This document shows positions 43,289 through 53,819 of a stretch of 64,000 bases of DNA, in pieces (within the stretch, counting starts at the first letter, position 1; each line of letters opens with the position of its first letter). The DNA comes from Amblyomma americanum. Its lineage: Eukaryota > Arthropoda > Arachnida > Ixodida > Ixodidae. The notes under the pieces are model-generated. The model was not told the origin of the DNA. It saw nothing but the letters and a program-made list of their open reading frames with translations, and did no database searches. Position numbers and translations under genes: made by a program. The DNA is taken from positions 80,757,618 to 80,821,617 of the forward strand of contig NC_135506.1 in NCBI RefSeq assembly GCF_052857255.1, given 5' to 3'.

Positions 43289-44280
43289 TTGTGCATAATC
43301 AAAAAGAATGCCTTGGCTGCTTTCACGAACCATTAGAACAGCATGAAAGATTCCATCCAGTTTACCGTCGAGGAGGAGATTTCTGGCCGTCTTCCTTTTC
43401 TGGACGTCATGGTGGAGCGACGTGATGACCGCCTATCATTCAAGGTGTACAGAAAGGACTCGCACACAGGCCAATACCTTCACATTAATTTAGTCCGTCC
43501 TACGTGCCATAAGCGCTCCGTCGTTTCTACCCTCGTCCGTCGTGCGGAAAGAATATGCTCGAAACCCGAAGAAAAATCCTCTGACATACGCCAAGTGCGA
43601 CGCGAGCTCAACAATTGTGGCTACCCACAGCACTTCGTGAACGCTGTAATACAGCAGACAACGAGACCAGCTCAGCCCGTTCGCCTACCTTGCCGTGCCC
43701 GAGCTGCAATACCCTATGTGCCAGGCGTGAGCGAGTCACTGGCCCGCGTTTTTCGCACCTACATTGTGCATATAGCTCACGTGCCTGCGTGCAAGCTTCG
43801 TCACGAGTTGGTGTTCGTAAAGGACAAGCTAAAAAAGGAAAAGTTTCCTGGAGTAATTTATAAAATCCCCTGCTCAGACTGCGATCACTCCTACATAGGT
43901 GAAAGCGGAAACTTTGAAAGACGGCTGAATGAGCACAAGAATGATATCAAGAAAAAGAAGGCTTGTTCCAACGCACTGGCTGAACACGTTGAAAACACGA
44001 AGCATGATATCGCTTGGGAAGAAGCGGCAATTATCGGCCGTGAGAAAAACTAAATGTCACGCCAATATCCGGAGTCTTTGTTTATCCAGACAATAGATCA
44101 GACGCTCAACCGTAACATCGGCAATCTACCGCCCTCGTACGCAGCTAGATGCCTGCGACGATTAGCACAACGTACTTAAGCTTTGTGTGCGAAACTTTCC
44201 ATCAATGAACAAGACTTCCGTGTGGATGTCGAAACGTCCTTCCATCTTGACAACACCTTTTGTTCGGCGCTTCGTTATTT
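43289..44280 (+). mobile_element. Penelope-like element copy C (lineage B), 5'-truncated
   Basis: It starts abruptly inside the RT, at CATAATCAAAAAGAATGCCT (equivalent to 45812 of copy D), and continues to the 3' terminal region. That terminal region is at the same time the start of copy D. This is the partial-tandem (pseudo-LTR) arrangement known for Penelope elements. Confidence 0.85.
43343..44053 (+). pseudogene. PLE copy C: RT end plus GIY-YIG nuclease, open 236 codons
   Basis: An uninterrupted frame from KDSIQFTVEEEISGRLPFLD through the RT thumb-like linker to FPGVIYKIPCSDCDHSYIGE, GNFERRLNEHKND and IIGREKN, where a TAA replaces a Trp codon found in copy D. All conserved nuclease positions (G-V-I-Y, Y-I-G, R, E-H) are present. 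Without the RT core it cannot retrotranspose, but the nuclease part is intact except for its last ~40 residues. Confidence 0.8.
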
Positions 44281-46800
44281 TCGCCAATGAATTCACCCGA
44301 CCAGACGAGAATTCATCGAACCTTAGATTTATTCATGCTACGACGGTCGTATGGCCAGAATTTCATCACTCAAGTGCGCCAGTTCGTTTCGCTAACCGTC
44401 CGGCATTCTGCGTTCAAGGCTCATCTAGAATTCAACATCATATGCAAAGCCAGGAACCTAACCCCGCGGTCCCTCCGCCTGCTACAACCGGTCGATACGC
44501 CCTTCGGTCACAGCGTGGTGTCAAGAGCAGAACGACAGTTGCTTCAAGCCAGAATCCTGGAGTGCAAGGACTCAATAAGGCACCTTCAGAACCAAGCCTT
44601 TTTTGCCCGTCGCCGCCTTGAACACCAGTGTCCGAACGAGTTCGTCAGCATCCAGTTGCACGCGAACTTCGTAGCTAGTCTACAGTCTGGTCAGCGGGAG
44701 CGCACACACGAAGAGAAGCTAATCAGACTGCTACCTGGCCGTAAAGGGAGTCCGGCCAACAGACCTACCCCCACCGTCAACAATCTGTCTTCGTATAGGC
44801 CTACTCGAACAGAGCACGCCGTTCTGGAGCTTGGTTTGAACTTCAATACGAGAGCGGCTCCGGACGCAAGAAAAATCATCTGTGCCGTGGAACAGGCTGT
44901 GGGACGTGTGGAAAACAATCGCCGAGAAGAAGCTCGTACCCGTGCGATCAGCATACTCGCCAAGCTGCCACATCGACACCCCACCCCACTCCTTGCTCAG
45001 GAGCGTGATGCAGTCAGGAGCCTGCGGAGCAATACGGATATCGTAATCCTACTTGCTGACAAGGGCAACGCCACCGTCATCCTAAACCACAGCGACTACG
45101 TTGAGAAAATGACGAAGCTTCTTGAGGATGATGGCACGTAGATGCGACTCAAGCGGGACCCTACACTCAAGGTAGAGCGAGACTTGCAAAGGCTTTTGAC
45201 AGACGTCTTCCAGTTTGTTCCACCACAGCACAGGTCGTTATACTTCACGCTCCTCTGCCACAATGAATCTGCCCCTGCTTTATATGGCCTCCCGAAGATC
45301 CACAAGTCAGGCGTTCCAATGCGACCAATAGTGCATTTTACCCGCTCTCCCTGGTATCGGCTTTCAGGCTACTTGCACAAAGTTTTTTCGCCACTCGTTG
45401 GCAAGAGACCGACTTTAGTACGCAACTCCTTTGATTTTACTGAAAAAATACGCGACATCACGATTGACAGCGACGAGATAATGGTGTCATTTGACGTCAG
45501 ATCACTGTTTACCAGCGTCCCCGTGGATCTGGCGGTGGAGGTATGCCGTTCAGCGCTTTGGGACGACGACGGACTGAGTGCTAGGACACCCATCGATCCA
45601 TCGGACCTGTTGAAGCTTCTGCAGTTTTGCTTGAAAAACACGTACTTCATCTTTCGGGCACTGTCTACAAGCAGGTTCATGGCACTGCCATGGGAGCATC
45701 TATCTCGGTCACAACCGCAAATCTCACAATGGAAGCACTGGAAAGCCGCGCTTTGGCTTCGTTCGAGCCGCGCCCCAAGCTCTTCCTGCGGTACATTGAT
45801 GACTGCTTTTGCATAATCAAAAAGAATTCCTTGGCTGCTTTCACGAACCATTTGAACAGGATGGAAGATTCCATCCAGTTTACCGTCGAGGAGGAGATTT
45901 CTGGCCGTCTTCCTTTTCTGGACGTCATGTTGGAGCGACGTGATGACCGCCTATCATTCAAGGTGTACAGAAAGGACACGCACACAGGCCAATACCTTCA
46001 CTTTAATTCAGTCCATCCTACGTGCCATAAGCGCTCTGTCGTTTCTACCCTCGTCCGTCGTGCGGAAAGAATATGCTCGAAACCCGAAGAAAAAGCCTCT
46101 GACATACGCCAAGTGCGACGTGAGCTCAACAATTGTGGCTACCCACAGCACTTCGTGAGCGCTGTAATACAGCAGACAACGAGACCAGCTCAGCCCGTTC
46201 GCCTACCTTGCCGTGCCCGAGCTGCAATACCCTATGTGCCAGGCGGGAGCGAGTCATTGGCCCGCGTTTTTCGCACCTACGATGTGCATATAGCTCACGT
46301 GCCTGCGTGCAAGCTTCGTCACGAGTTGGCGTCCGTAAAGGACAAGCTAAAAAAGGAAACGTTTCCCGGAGTAATTTATAAAATCCCCTGCTCAGACTGC
46401 GATCACTCCTACATAGGTGAAAGCGGAAACTGAAAGGCGGCTGAATGAGCACAAGAATGATGTCAAGAAAAAGAAGGCTTGTTCCAACGCACTGGCTGAA
46501 CACGTTGAAAACACGAAGCATGATATCGCTTGGGAAGAAGCGGCAATTATCGGCCGTGAGAAAAACTGGATGTCACGCCAATATCTGGAGTCTTTGTTCA
46601 TCCAGACAACAGATCAGACGCTCAACCATAACATCGGCAATCTACCGCCCTCGTACGCTAGATGTCTGAGACGATTAGCACAACGTACTTAAGCTTTGTG
46701 TGCGAAATTTTTCCATCAGTGAACGAGACTTCCGTGTGGAAGTCGAAACGTCCTTCCATCTTGACAACACCTTTCGGTCGGCGCTTCTTTATTTTCGCCA
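44163..46800 (+). mobile_element. Penelope-like element copy D (lineage B), essentially full length
   Basis: Bounded on both sides by the same ~120-bp terminal region (about 44175-44290 and 46690-46805; words GTGTGCGAAA, ACTTCCGTGTGGA, GTCGAAACGTCCTTCCATCT, TTATTTTCGCCAA). Between them lies one long coding region for RT and GIY-YIG nuclease with only three lesions. Likely the youngest PLE of the window. Confidence 0.85.
44260..46692 (+). pseudogene. PLE copy D polyprotein: RT plus GIY-YIG, three lesions
   Basis: An N-terminal region of about 290 residues ends in LLADKGNATVIL, a Penelope hallmark, followed by a TAG at 45139. RT: SAPALYGLPKIHKSGVPMRP (about 45265-45325), motif A VSFDVRSLFTSVP (45484 on), then one lost G at about 45656 shifts the frame just before KQVHGTAMGASISVTTANLT, motif C RYIDDCFCII (about 45790-45820), GRLPFLDVM. 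The nuclease FPGVIYKIPCSDCDHSYIGE (46362 on) is cut by a two-base deletion at about 46431 before ERRLNEHKND. Comparison with copies B and C fixes each lesion. Total about 800 residues, normal for EN-containing Penelope proteins. Confidence 0.85.
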
Positions 46801-46830
46801 AGCTATTCTTCATGTTCGTGGCATCCAACA

Positions 46831-47799
46831 TACTCCCCCCCCCACCCCTTACACCTTACACGCACCCCAACTTCGAAGAGAAGTATGTTAGACGTGAGAC
46901 ACCAAAGCCATGACACTTCACATAATAATGAACATAGAGCAGCTCCAAAGCAAACACACAAAAGCTTCAAACTAAAGCTTTATTGGTATGAGGAGAGCTA
47001 AAAATTGGACCACGTAGTGATTCGAAGCAATGGCACCTCAGCACTGACACGCGGAATGTTATACAGAAAACTACAGAAACAACAGGAATACATTCAAAAC
47101 ATGAAGACTACAGAGAGAAGCATCACGGACACCACTGCTGCCCATTTTACGTCACCGCAGGAAACAACCTTTATACTGAGGTCCTAAAACGCATAGCTCT
47201 CAAAACAAAAAAAGGCTATGCAAGCATATGTTTATTTACGATTGAGGCTAAAGACTCAGGCACCACGAAGACCAGTGCTACGATTACGCTACTGGAGGGC
47301 AGAACCATTGACAAGAAGAAAAGGTTGTGCGCACTGCGGAATGCAACTCTACTGGTGGCATCAAGGGTCCGCATCTTGAGATCACACCGAAAAAGAGAGA
47401 ACGGTGAATACAAACTCAGCCACATGCACCTCTCAGACATGACTGCTGACTAGGCCGGCGGGCTAATCCCGGTTTTCAGACGCGTGTCGTGTCACCGGAA
47501 GTGGCGCCTGTGATTGTTCGGAGAGCTCCGCTACAAATGCGTCACAGTATTGACGTAATTGTAACAATTTTTTTTCGGTGGGTATGAATGTGTAGGGGCG
47601 TCAGGACACTAATTTGAGCTTTTTTTGCCGCGCAGCCAGCTTTCCACGGCAGTGCTCCCCGATGAATGATGAAACCCGTATTTCTTTGTTTGATGTCAGG
47701 TCGAAGGAGTACGAGAAAGAATGCTTCAGTCATAGCGACGTACGTTAAGACGTTAACTCGTGGCAAAATCTACGCGACCTAAGGACAACAGTTTAGGTC
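46831..47799. other. Spacer, nothing recognised
   Basis: A C-run lies at 46837-46852 just beyond the PLE end. Short frames (60-75 codons) on both strands have no recognised domain. Confidence 0.35.
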
Positions 47800-48095
47800 G
47801 GCAGATATGCAGCAAGATTTGTATCTCCAACCGATAACGTCCAGGTCAACAAGAAACAGGCACACTGAATCGTTAAAACCTTACTTTGCCAGAACTAACA
47901 TATTCAAATTCTCTTTTTTTCCCCGCACCATTACCGAGTGTAATCAGTTACCACCATCATCAACAGTTGACGTTGATGCCATTGAACAGGCCGTTCATTG
48001 ATTTTTGTTTTGTGCTTTTTTTGTATTGTGTTTATTGTGCCCCTCCTGCCAGGGCCCTTCACTGGGCCTGCAGTATGTTCTAAATAAATAATAAA
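47800..48095 (+). pseudogene. 3' end of a CR1/Jockey-type element
   Basis: A 65-codon frame contains RTNIFKFSFFPRTITECNQL, the conserved C-terminal block, then a stop at 47999-48001. A short 3' UTR follows with the palindromic-looking CCTGCCAGGGCCCTTCACTG and a TAAATAAATAATAAATAAG tail. It belongs to a different subfamily from the fragment at 33.4-33.7 kb. Only the last ~300 bases were integrated. Confidence 0.7.
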
Positions 48096-48251
48096 TAAGT
48101 ACATGTGTCAAAGGGCATCATTCGTAATCAACTTTTGGAAAACCCAGATGGCGTCCAGCAGTGCGCAATGCGGAATTATTGCTGCCAACAAGCAGATAAA
48201 TCATTTTTTGCGATTTCCTAAATGTAATCGTTGAACGTCAATTCCCTGCAG

Positions 48252-49026
48252 GTTATCAGACCAAAGTGCTTTCGCCTCCCGAGCTCCCAGACCTCTGCTT
48301 GGACTTTTGTGTGCAACAAGCCGGCCGAGGTTCCCTGGCTATCAAATATGACCTATGGACCAGTTACACAAACTGTGGTCTCTTCTGCGTGTTCTCTCCA
48401 CGTGGGCTCTCCTCTGCGAGCTATCGGGCACTGCTTCTGTTTCTCATGCTGGCGGAAGTGACCAACATTCCCGCCTCAAGGTCATCCGCACTTCTGCTGT
48501 ACGCCTGCTGTGCTAGAAGGCGGCCACAGACTTTTCCACAAAGCAGGAACTGCAGATACATAGAGGCACACACGGACGCAACGACCATCGCAGCGACAAC
48601 CACAACTTCACAAACGACAGCTGCAGTTAGCATCGCCATGAACAAAAGCAAAGACAAGCAACACAGAAATGACGCCACCCCCACAACATACACGCTCATC
48701 GACTGGTGGCAAATGAAGTGCAATACTGCATAACATTTGCACATCAAAAATCGAGTCAGCTCGGTGAAGACAACTGCTGTGATGCAAGTGCAGTTACGTG
48801 AACAAGCCCAGCCGGGAGCTCCATAGCTGCTGGTAGTAAGAGTACTGCGCCATCGAAGACTACATTCGGGAAGCAAGGACGGGCACGAGCGTTGAGTCCC
48901 GGCAAACGATGTGCAGGGCACGAGATAGCCGTTACTGCGAGCCAGACTTGGTCTTCATGGCTGCGGCTTCGGCAGCGGCGCCATTAGAGGCAGCTCCTTA
49001 CGGATATCGTCGGGAGTTCAGTAACC
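48252..49026 (+). other. Exon-like module EM7
   Basis: Bounded by AATTCCCTGCAG and AGTAACC|GTGAGTTT. A 155-codon frame (48266-48733) spans both cores in phase: ALLLFLMLAE (48427-48455) and SALLLYACCA (48487-48515), exactly 60 bp apart. Behind them the frame is rich in Thr, Ala, Asn and Lys. It is the best candidate for what the original coding product looked like: two hydrophobic segments followed by a hydrophilic Thr-rich tail. Confidence 0.5.
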
Positions 49027-49384
49027 GTGAGTTTTTGCTTAATTTCTTAAATGTAGAAAGCAGAAGGAACAAATCCTGTGAGTTCAGGAGTATCGATACC
49101 ACTAAGAAAAAAAAATATTTATAACCGCAGTTGCCCCATACATCGCAATGTAGGCGCAGTGGTCACAAACTAGGGCCTACGTACCGATCGAAATATTTTG
49201 AAGTGATTCAAATCGTATGATTCCGCATTTAAAGTGCAGTCGCGTCTATATTGGTGGCTATAGCTACAGCAGTTGAACGTTAACAAACGTCGTTAAATTC
49301 ATTTTGAGCACCAGTAATTGCGTTTTTTCTGAAGGAGCACCAAAAAATGAATGTGGACTAGCTCAACTAATCCAGGATGTACAG
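49027..49384. other. Sequence after the EM7 donor
   Basis: AT-rich; an A8 run at 49110. Nothing else recognised. Confidence 0.4.
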
Positions 49385-49735
49385 AGCGAAAGCTGTCAGT
49401 GTTCGTTGTGCTCATTGGCGTTGGCGTTGACAACATTCAGGTCTTCCACGATTTTGAGGAAAGAAAGGGCGCATAGCTGACTCCCTGTGTCAGTGGATTC
49501 CTCAATCGCGCTTTGAGGTACATATTTGGCGGTGGTGAGAGAAGAGAGATGTGGGTTGCAGCATTATCGCTGACACGTTATGTCAGACAGCGTTGTGTGT
49601 GAATGCTGGAGCAGTAGGCCGCAGCGCAGCGTTCATTAGGTGACGAACATCTCAAGATCAATTTTTAACTGCCACCTTCCAGGATGGCAGGGTGGGTGCG
49701 CTGCCTGTCCAGTGTGCGGAACGCAATCAAGGCAG
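49385..49735 (+). repeat. R3 repeat, copy 3
   Basis: It shares CTCATTGGCGTTGGCGTTGA, GATTTTGAGGAAAGAAAGGG, CTCAATCGCGCTTTGAGGTA and GTGTGCGGAACGC with copy 1. It is neither interrupted nor followed by a SINE, so it gives the undisturbed middle of the family. Confidence 0.7.
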
Positions 49736-49970
49736 GTTTTTGCCGTTGAACACCAACGCCACTTACATGAAAGCGTGCTTGAGATGTGTACATACCCAGG
49801 GACCAAAGTTGTGCGCTTTTCCTTTAGTGAAAATGAACTGCATCTACAATGATGTCAAAACCAATGCACCCAATGAACGCCGGCGGCTCATACTCCCGGT
49901 CGAGGTTGTGTCCGTCCATTACATCGACAACCGGAAGTCACGACAATAAAGTGACGTCATGCCCACGCTT

Positions 49971-50345
49971 TGACCTGGGCCGATTTGCACCAATATTGAT
50001 GTCCAGCCTATTTCAACTGTGGCGAACGCCATGGTGGTCCCCAATTTTGGCCCGGGTCCCCCCGATATTTGACCTTGGCTGATTTTCATAGAAATACATC
50101 TCCAGCCTAATCAGGCTGTAGCGAACACCATAGTGATCCCAAAATTTGGCCTGGGTCACCCCCTAGATTTGACCTTTGCCAATTTGCACCAAAATCGATG
50201 CCCATGGTGACTGCCAAATTTGGGCCAGGGTCTACCCCGACATATGACCTTGGAAAATTCGGCTACGGCGAAACACCAACCACAAATTTGGCACGGGTCA
50301 CCCCAAGTTGGCCCACCCAGCCCCGAAATTTATCCTTGGCCGAAC
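49971..50345. repeat. 100-bp tandem repeat, about 4 units
   Basis: Units begin at 49971, 50071, 50171 and 50246 with TTTGACCTTGGC-like words and contain CAATTTGCACCAA, GATGTCCAGCCTA, GGCGAACGCCATGGTG, and AATTTGGCCCGGGTC. Units 1 and 2 are exactly 100 bp; unit 3 lost 25 bp. Divergence between units is about a quarter by eye. A minor satellite of no coding content. Confidence 0.85.
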
Positions 50346-50399
50346 GCTTTTGCCTGGCGGACTTAGATCGCCAAAGTGCCCCCTGAATTTTCTTTGGTA

Positions 50400-50510
50400 T
50401 TTGAAGAAAGGAAATGACGTAGTAATTGTGGCATCTTGGTAGACACCAGAAATGCGCTGTAAGGTAAGGGATAAAGGAGGGAGGTAAATAAGAAAGGTAG
50501 AAAGAGGAAA
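50400..50510 (-). mobile_element. SINE family 1, 3' part
   Basis: GAAGAAAGGAAATGACGTAG to GAAAGGTAGAAAGAGG on the minus strand. Body and head absent. Confidence 0.7.
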
Positions 50511-52058
50511 TTGAAAATTACATTTTGAAGAAAGGTGCGGCACAGCGCACAGCTGGTTGCTGTGGTTACAACGGGCACACAGCTGTGGCCTCGGACAGCC
50601 ACACCATAACTCGCTTCTACTAGCCTAGTGCATAATTTGCTACAAAATATATGCCACGGCTGCTGGTTATCACCAGTCCATGAGACTGTAATCGCTCTAA
50701 AAATGTGCCAAAATAGCCTGCGCCTAAAGAAATTAGCGCAGAGTAGGGGATAGAAAAAACACTGGAAACGCACGCGTTTGGCAGTGTTGTCTCTCATATG
50801 CCCTTGCCCTGTGCACTGCACTGTGTAGAAATGTAGATTCACAAGCCTTCGGCAAAACTCTTACTTTGATGGCTTCAGCGAAAATGTAACCTTAAAGGGG
50901 GTTCTTTGTTTCACTTATTATTTATTTAATTGCCCTTAGAGATGGAGGAGACTGAAATTAATTTTGGATTAAAATGCTTACGAGCAAGCAGTCGAAAATT
51001 TTGGAGCTTGGTGCGTCAAATCACAGTGCGCAAAAAAAATAAACCCGAAAGGTAAATGGAAAAGATGATTGCGGCTGAAAATGAAGAAATATCAGTAAAG
51101 AGGATGCGTTTAAAATTTACGGATATTTAGTGGCATCCCGTCGGCATCCGGTCTTGAAAGCATAATTATCATTGTCTGCCAGATGCCAGGATGGTGCTGA
51201 AACGAAATCGATAAAGAAATGTTTAGTTTGAGATGAAAATTGTATCGATGATCGATGCGGGCTGAACCTGCACATATAAGGACTGTTAGTAGCTTCCTGT
51301 TCAGGATTCAGTACTGACGAGAATAGCATCTGATTGGAATAGCATATGTTTAGCTGTGCCTGTTTGTTTTTATTAAACTAAAGGTTTTATCGTTTTCCTA
51401 CCCTAAAAGATCGGTTTGATGTTAGAGCGCCTTAAAAAATGTCAGTTCAGATCTTTGAAGATACACCATTTTCTGAAAGGCTCTTATTTTAGAAAATGCA
51501 CACCTCGCCAGAGTATCGGATTCAAAGGGAGCAAATATCCCACCTAGGTTAGTGGAATTCAATAGCGGAAAGCTGCTATACAGAAACAAGCCATGGCTCA
51601 CATCTATTTTGCTGCTATGTGCACCCGCACTTGGCTTTGTTCGAATCGCGATCCTAGGCATGACCCCGTTACACTGCATGAAATTACCTCTGCTCCACAT
51701 GGGACCGAGACGGTGACGTCACGCTTCTGTGGCAGACAATATAAAAATCTGTGCTGCTCTGCCCATGTACCCTTAAGTTTTACGCGAAAGTTGCCGAGGA
51801 ATGTGCGGTCCTTATCTAAGCACCACTCTCACAGCCACCACCTACTTTGTCCAGTCACTTCCAAATTTCGATGTTTTGCAAATGTGTTAACGAAGAGAAA
51901 TGACACCCCTCATACATTTGTTCACAAATAGACCGATACCTTTCGTAATCTTCAAAAAACAAATTGCGGTGCTTATTCACATTAAAAAAAAATTCACGCT
52001 AACGCTGTAAGGAGGGAGAATTTTCGGACCCTGAACCCCAATCTTCAATTTCTTGCAG
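50511..52058. other. AT-rich interval, nothing recognised
   Basis: No repeat or domain seen. It ends in CAATTTCTTGCAG at 52046-52058, the presumed acceptor of EM8. Confidence 0.4.
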
Positions 52059-53480
52059 GTAATTGGACATGGCTCATTGCCACCGACTCACTGGCATTTC
52101 TGGAGCTTGCTGGCACACTTCAAGCTTCGAACTCGAGGAGCGGAGCCGTGGCTTTGGTGATGATCGCGCAGGCACACCTCCTATTCTTCATGAATCAGTG
52201 AACTTAAGCCTCTTGGACAAAATGGTTTCGGTGCTCCTCCTGGCGGCTCCTTTTCGCTGTGTAGGTGACTCTAGACACGTACACCACACTCTTAAGCGGA
52301 ACACAGCCCAGCAGAAAATATCTTGCAGTAGACACCAATACATACAACCTGCGCAGACAGAGCCACTCATTGCAGCCACCACTATTTACACGCGAAACTA
52401 CTTTACCACCTGCACCTAAAGCACATGCATGGCCCGAGTCGAAAACACCATAGAGCGTCAACACCACCGCTGCATACAGTACAGTGGCGCTGTGCTGTCC
52501 TTCAAGACTAAGTGATCTATAAGTGATATCCACCTTTTCAGTGCATTCTCTGCGGAGCCACTGTTCCAGTACTTCTTGACTGTTGCAAGCCGACATTTTG
52601 GGGACCCTCTCACCCCTCTCTCCCCCCACACAGACACGTGCACATTGGAAACACAGAACCCAGCAAACAACACCATGGGCTAGGCCCCAATGCACCCTTC
52701 CTGTACAATCACAGCAGCACTAATTATGGCTGCAATGACTACACTCATAAACACACCGCCAGACTAGCTTTAACCATCACATGGATACGAGCCATTTCCA
52801 CAGATAAGCAGCCTTACCAACATAACTCCTGCATTAAGGACCCCAGTATTCGCACTGTTCTTGATGCAGTATCCTGTACGCCCACACCACATGCACAACG
52901 TAACACAACATCTGACAGACAGCGTTTGCTCGACGCCAGTGCATCGACCCTCCTCAGTCACAGCAGCAGTGATTTCCTCTATCATGACGACTATGACGAA
53001 TATGTTGCATGCATACCAACCATAGTGGAAAACTCCCAAAGCAGCCATACGAAAAACTACACCTACATCAAGAACGCGGTCATTCCTGGTGTTCTCCATG
53101 CACCGGTGATTTTCGCCTTTGCAGCACATTCGCTTAGGCACTCCATTCCTGTTTCTCTCAGCGGTTGCAAAGTGACAATCTGGGGGCCCTCTACGCCTAT
53201 AGAATGTGTTGCATATAGCGATGCACTAAAAGGTGTGCTCTTAGCAAGCTCAGTTTGCGTCTCGTGACATGGAGGGCGTGGAATTCGCTGCGTGAATTCG
53301 CCGACACTCCTGTTGTTCTTCATGGGCGGGAAAAACGCCCTTTCAACACATTCACTTGTGTGTCACCAGTTCTTGTGCTGTTGCGTGCTGCCTTGCGCTG
53401 CACTGGAGAACATAGGCACCTAAACTACACTAACAACGTCACAACAGCAAGGGGTCAGCAATACAGGCACTGAACACGAC
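52059..53480 (+). other. Exon-like module EM8 (possibly two modules)
   Basis: It starts after TTTCTTGCAG with GTAATTGGACATGGCTCATT; EM12 starts GTTGACTCATCTGGCTCTTG, a similar opening. Core-like pairs occur at 52171-52199/52225-52250 and again at 53301-53329/53363-53392, with a further single one at 53077-53110, so two or three units may be joined. The rest is strongly A/C-rich. A 209-codon frame (52638-53267) spans part of it, without recognised domain. Confidence 0.4.
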
Positions 53481-53819
53481 AAATGATCTACGTGCGATTC
53501 ACTGCAAGAGTAACGACACCATTCAAAGACAAATTAATGCCAGCTATTACACCCACCACCTAGCCCTCTAATCCCAGCCACATTTATCGGTGCTGCAATG
53601 AAGACTACATGCACAACCACGCCATTATTTCAGCCCTGCCTATACTACGCGGAAGAGCAATCGTTTTAACGCCGTCGAAAATTACGGTATCAATGCTCTT
53701 CACCATGGAAACGGTGGTCTAAGACACCAAAAGCTATACACCCATTACGCGGAAGCTCTCTAACCAAACCAAGCAACAACATTACACAAAAACGGAAGCC
53801 ACCTTCACACCCACGTCAC
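53481..53819. other. A/C-rich sequence between EM8 and EM9
   Basis: Composition as in the modules, but no core motif or splice-like boundary. It probably belongs to one of the neighbours. Confidence 0.35.

Noticed and set aside
52638..53267. 209-codon frame in EM8 as a gene
   Set aside because: It lies in A/C-rich sequence poor in stops on this strand, has no domain, and crosses module boundaries.
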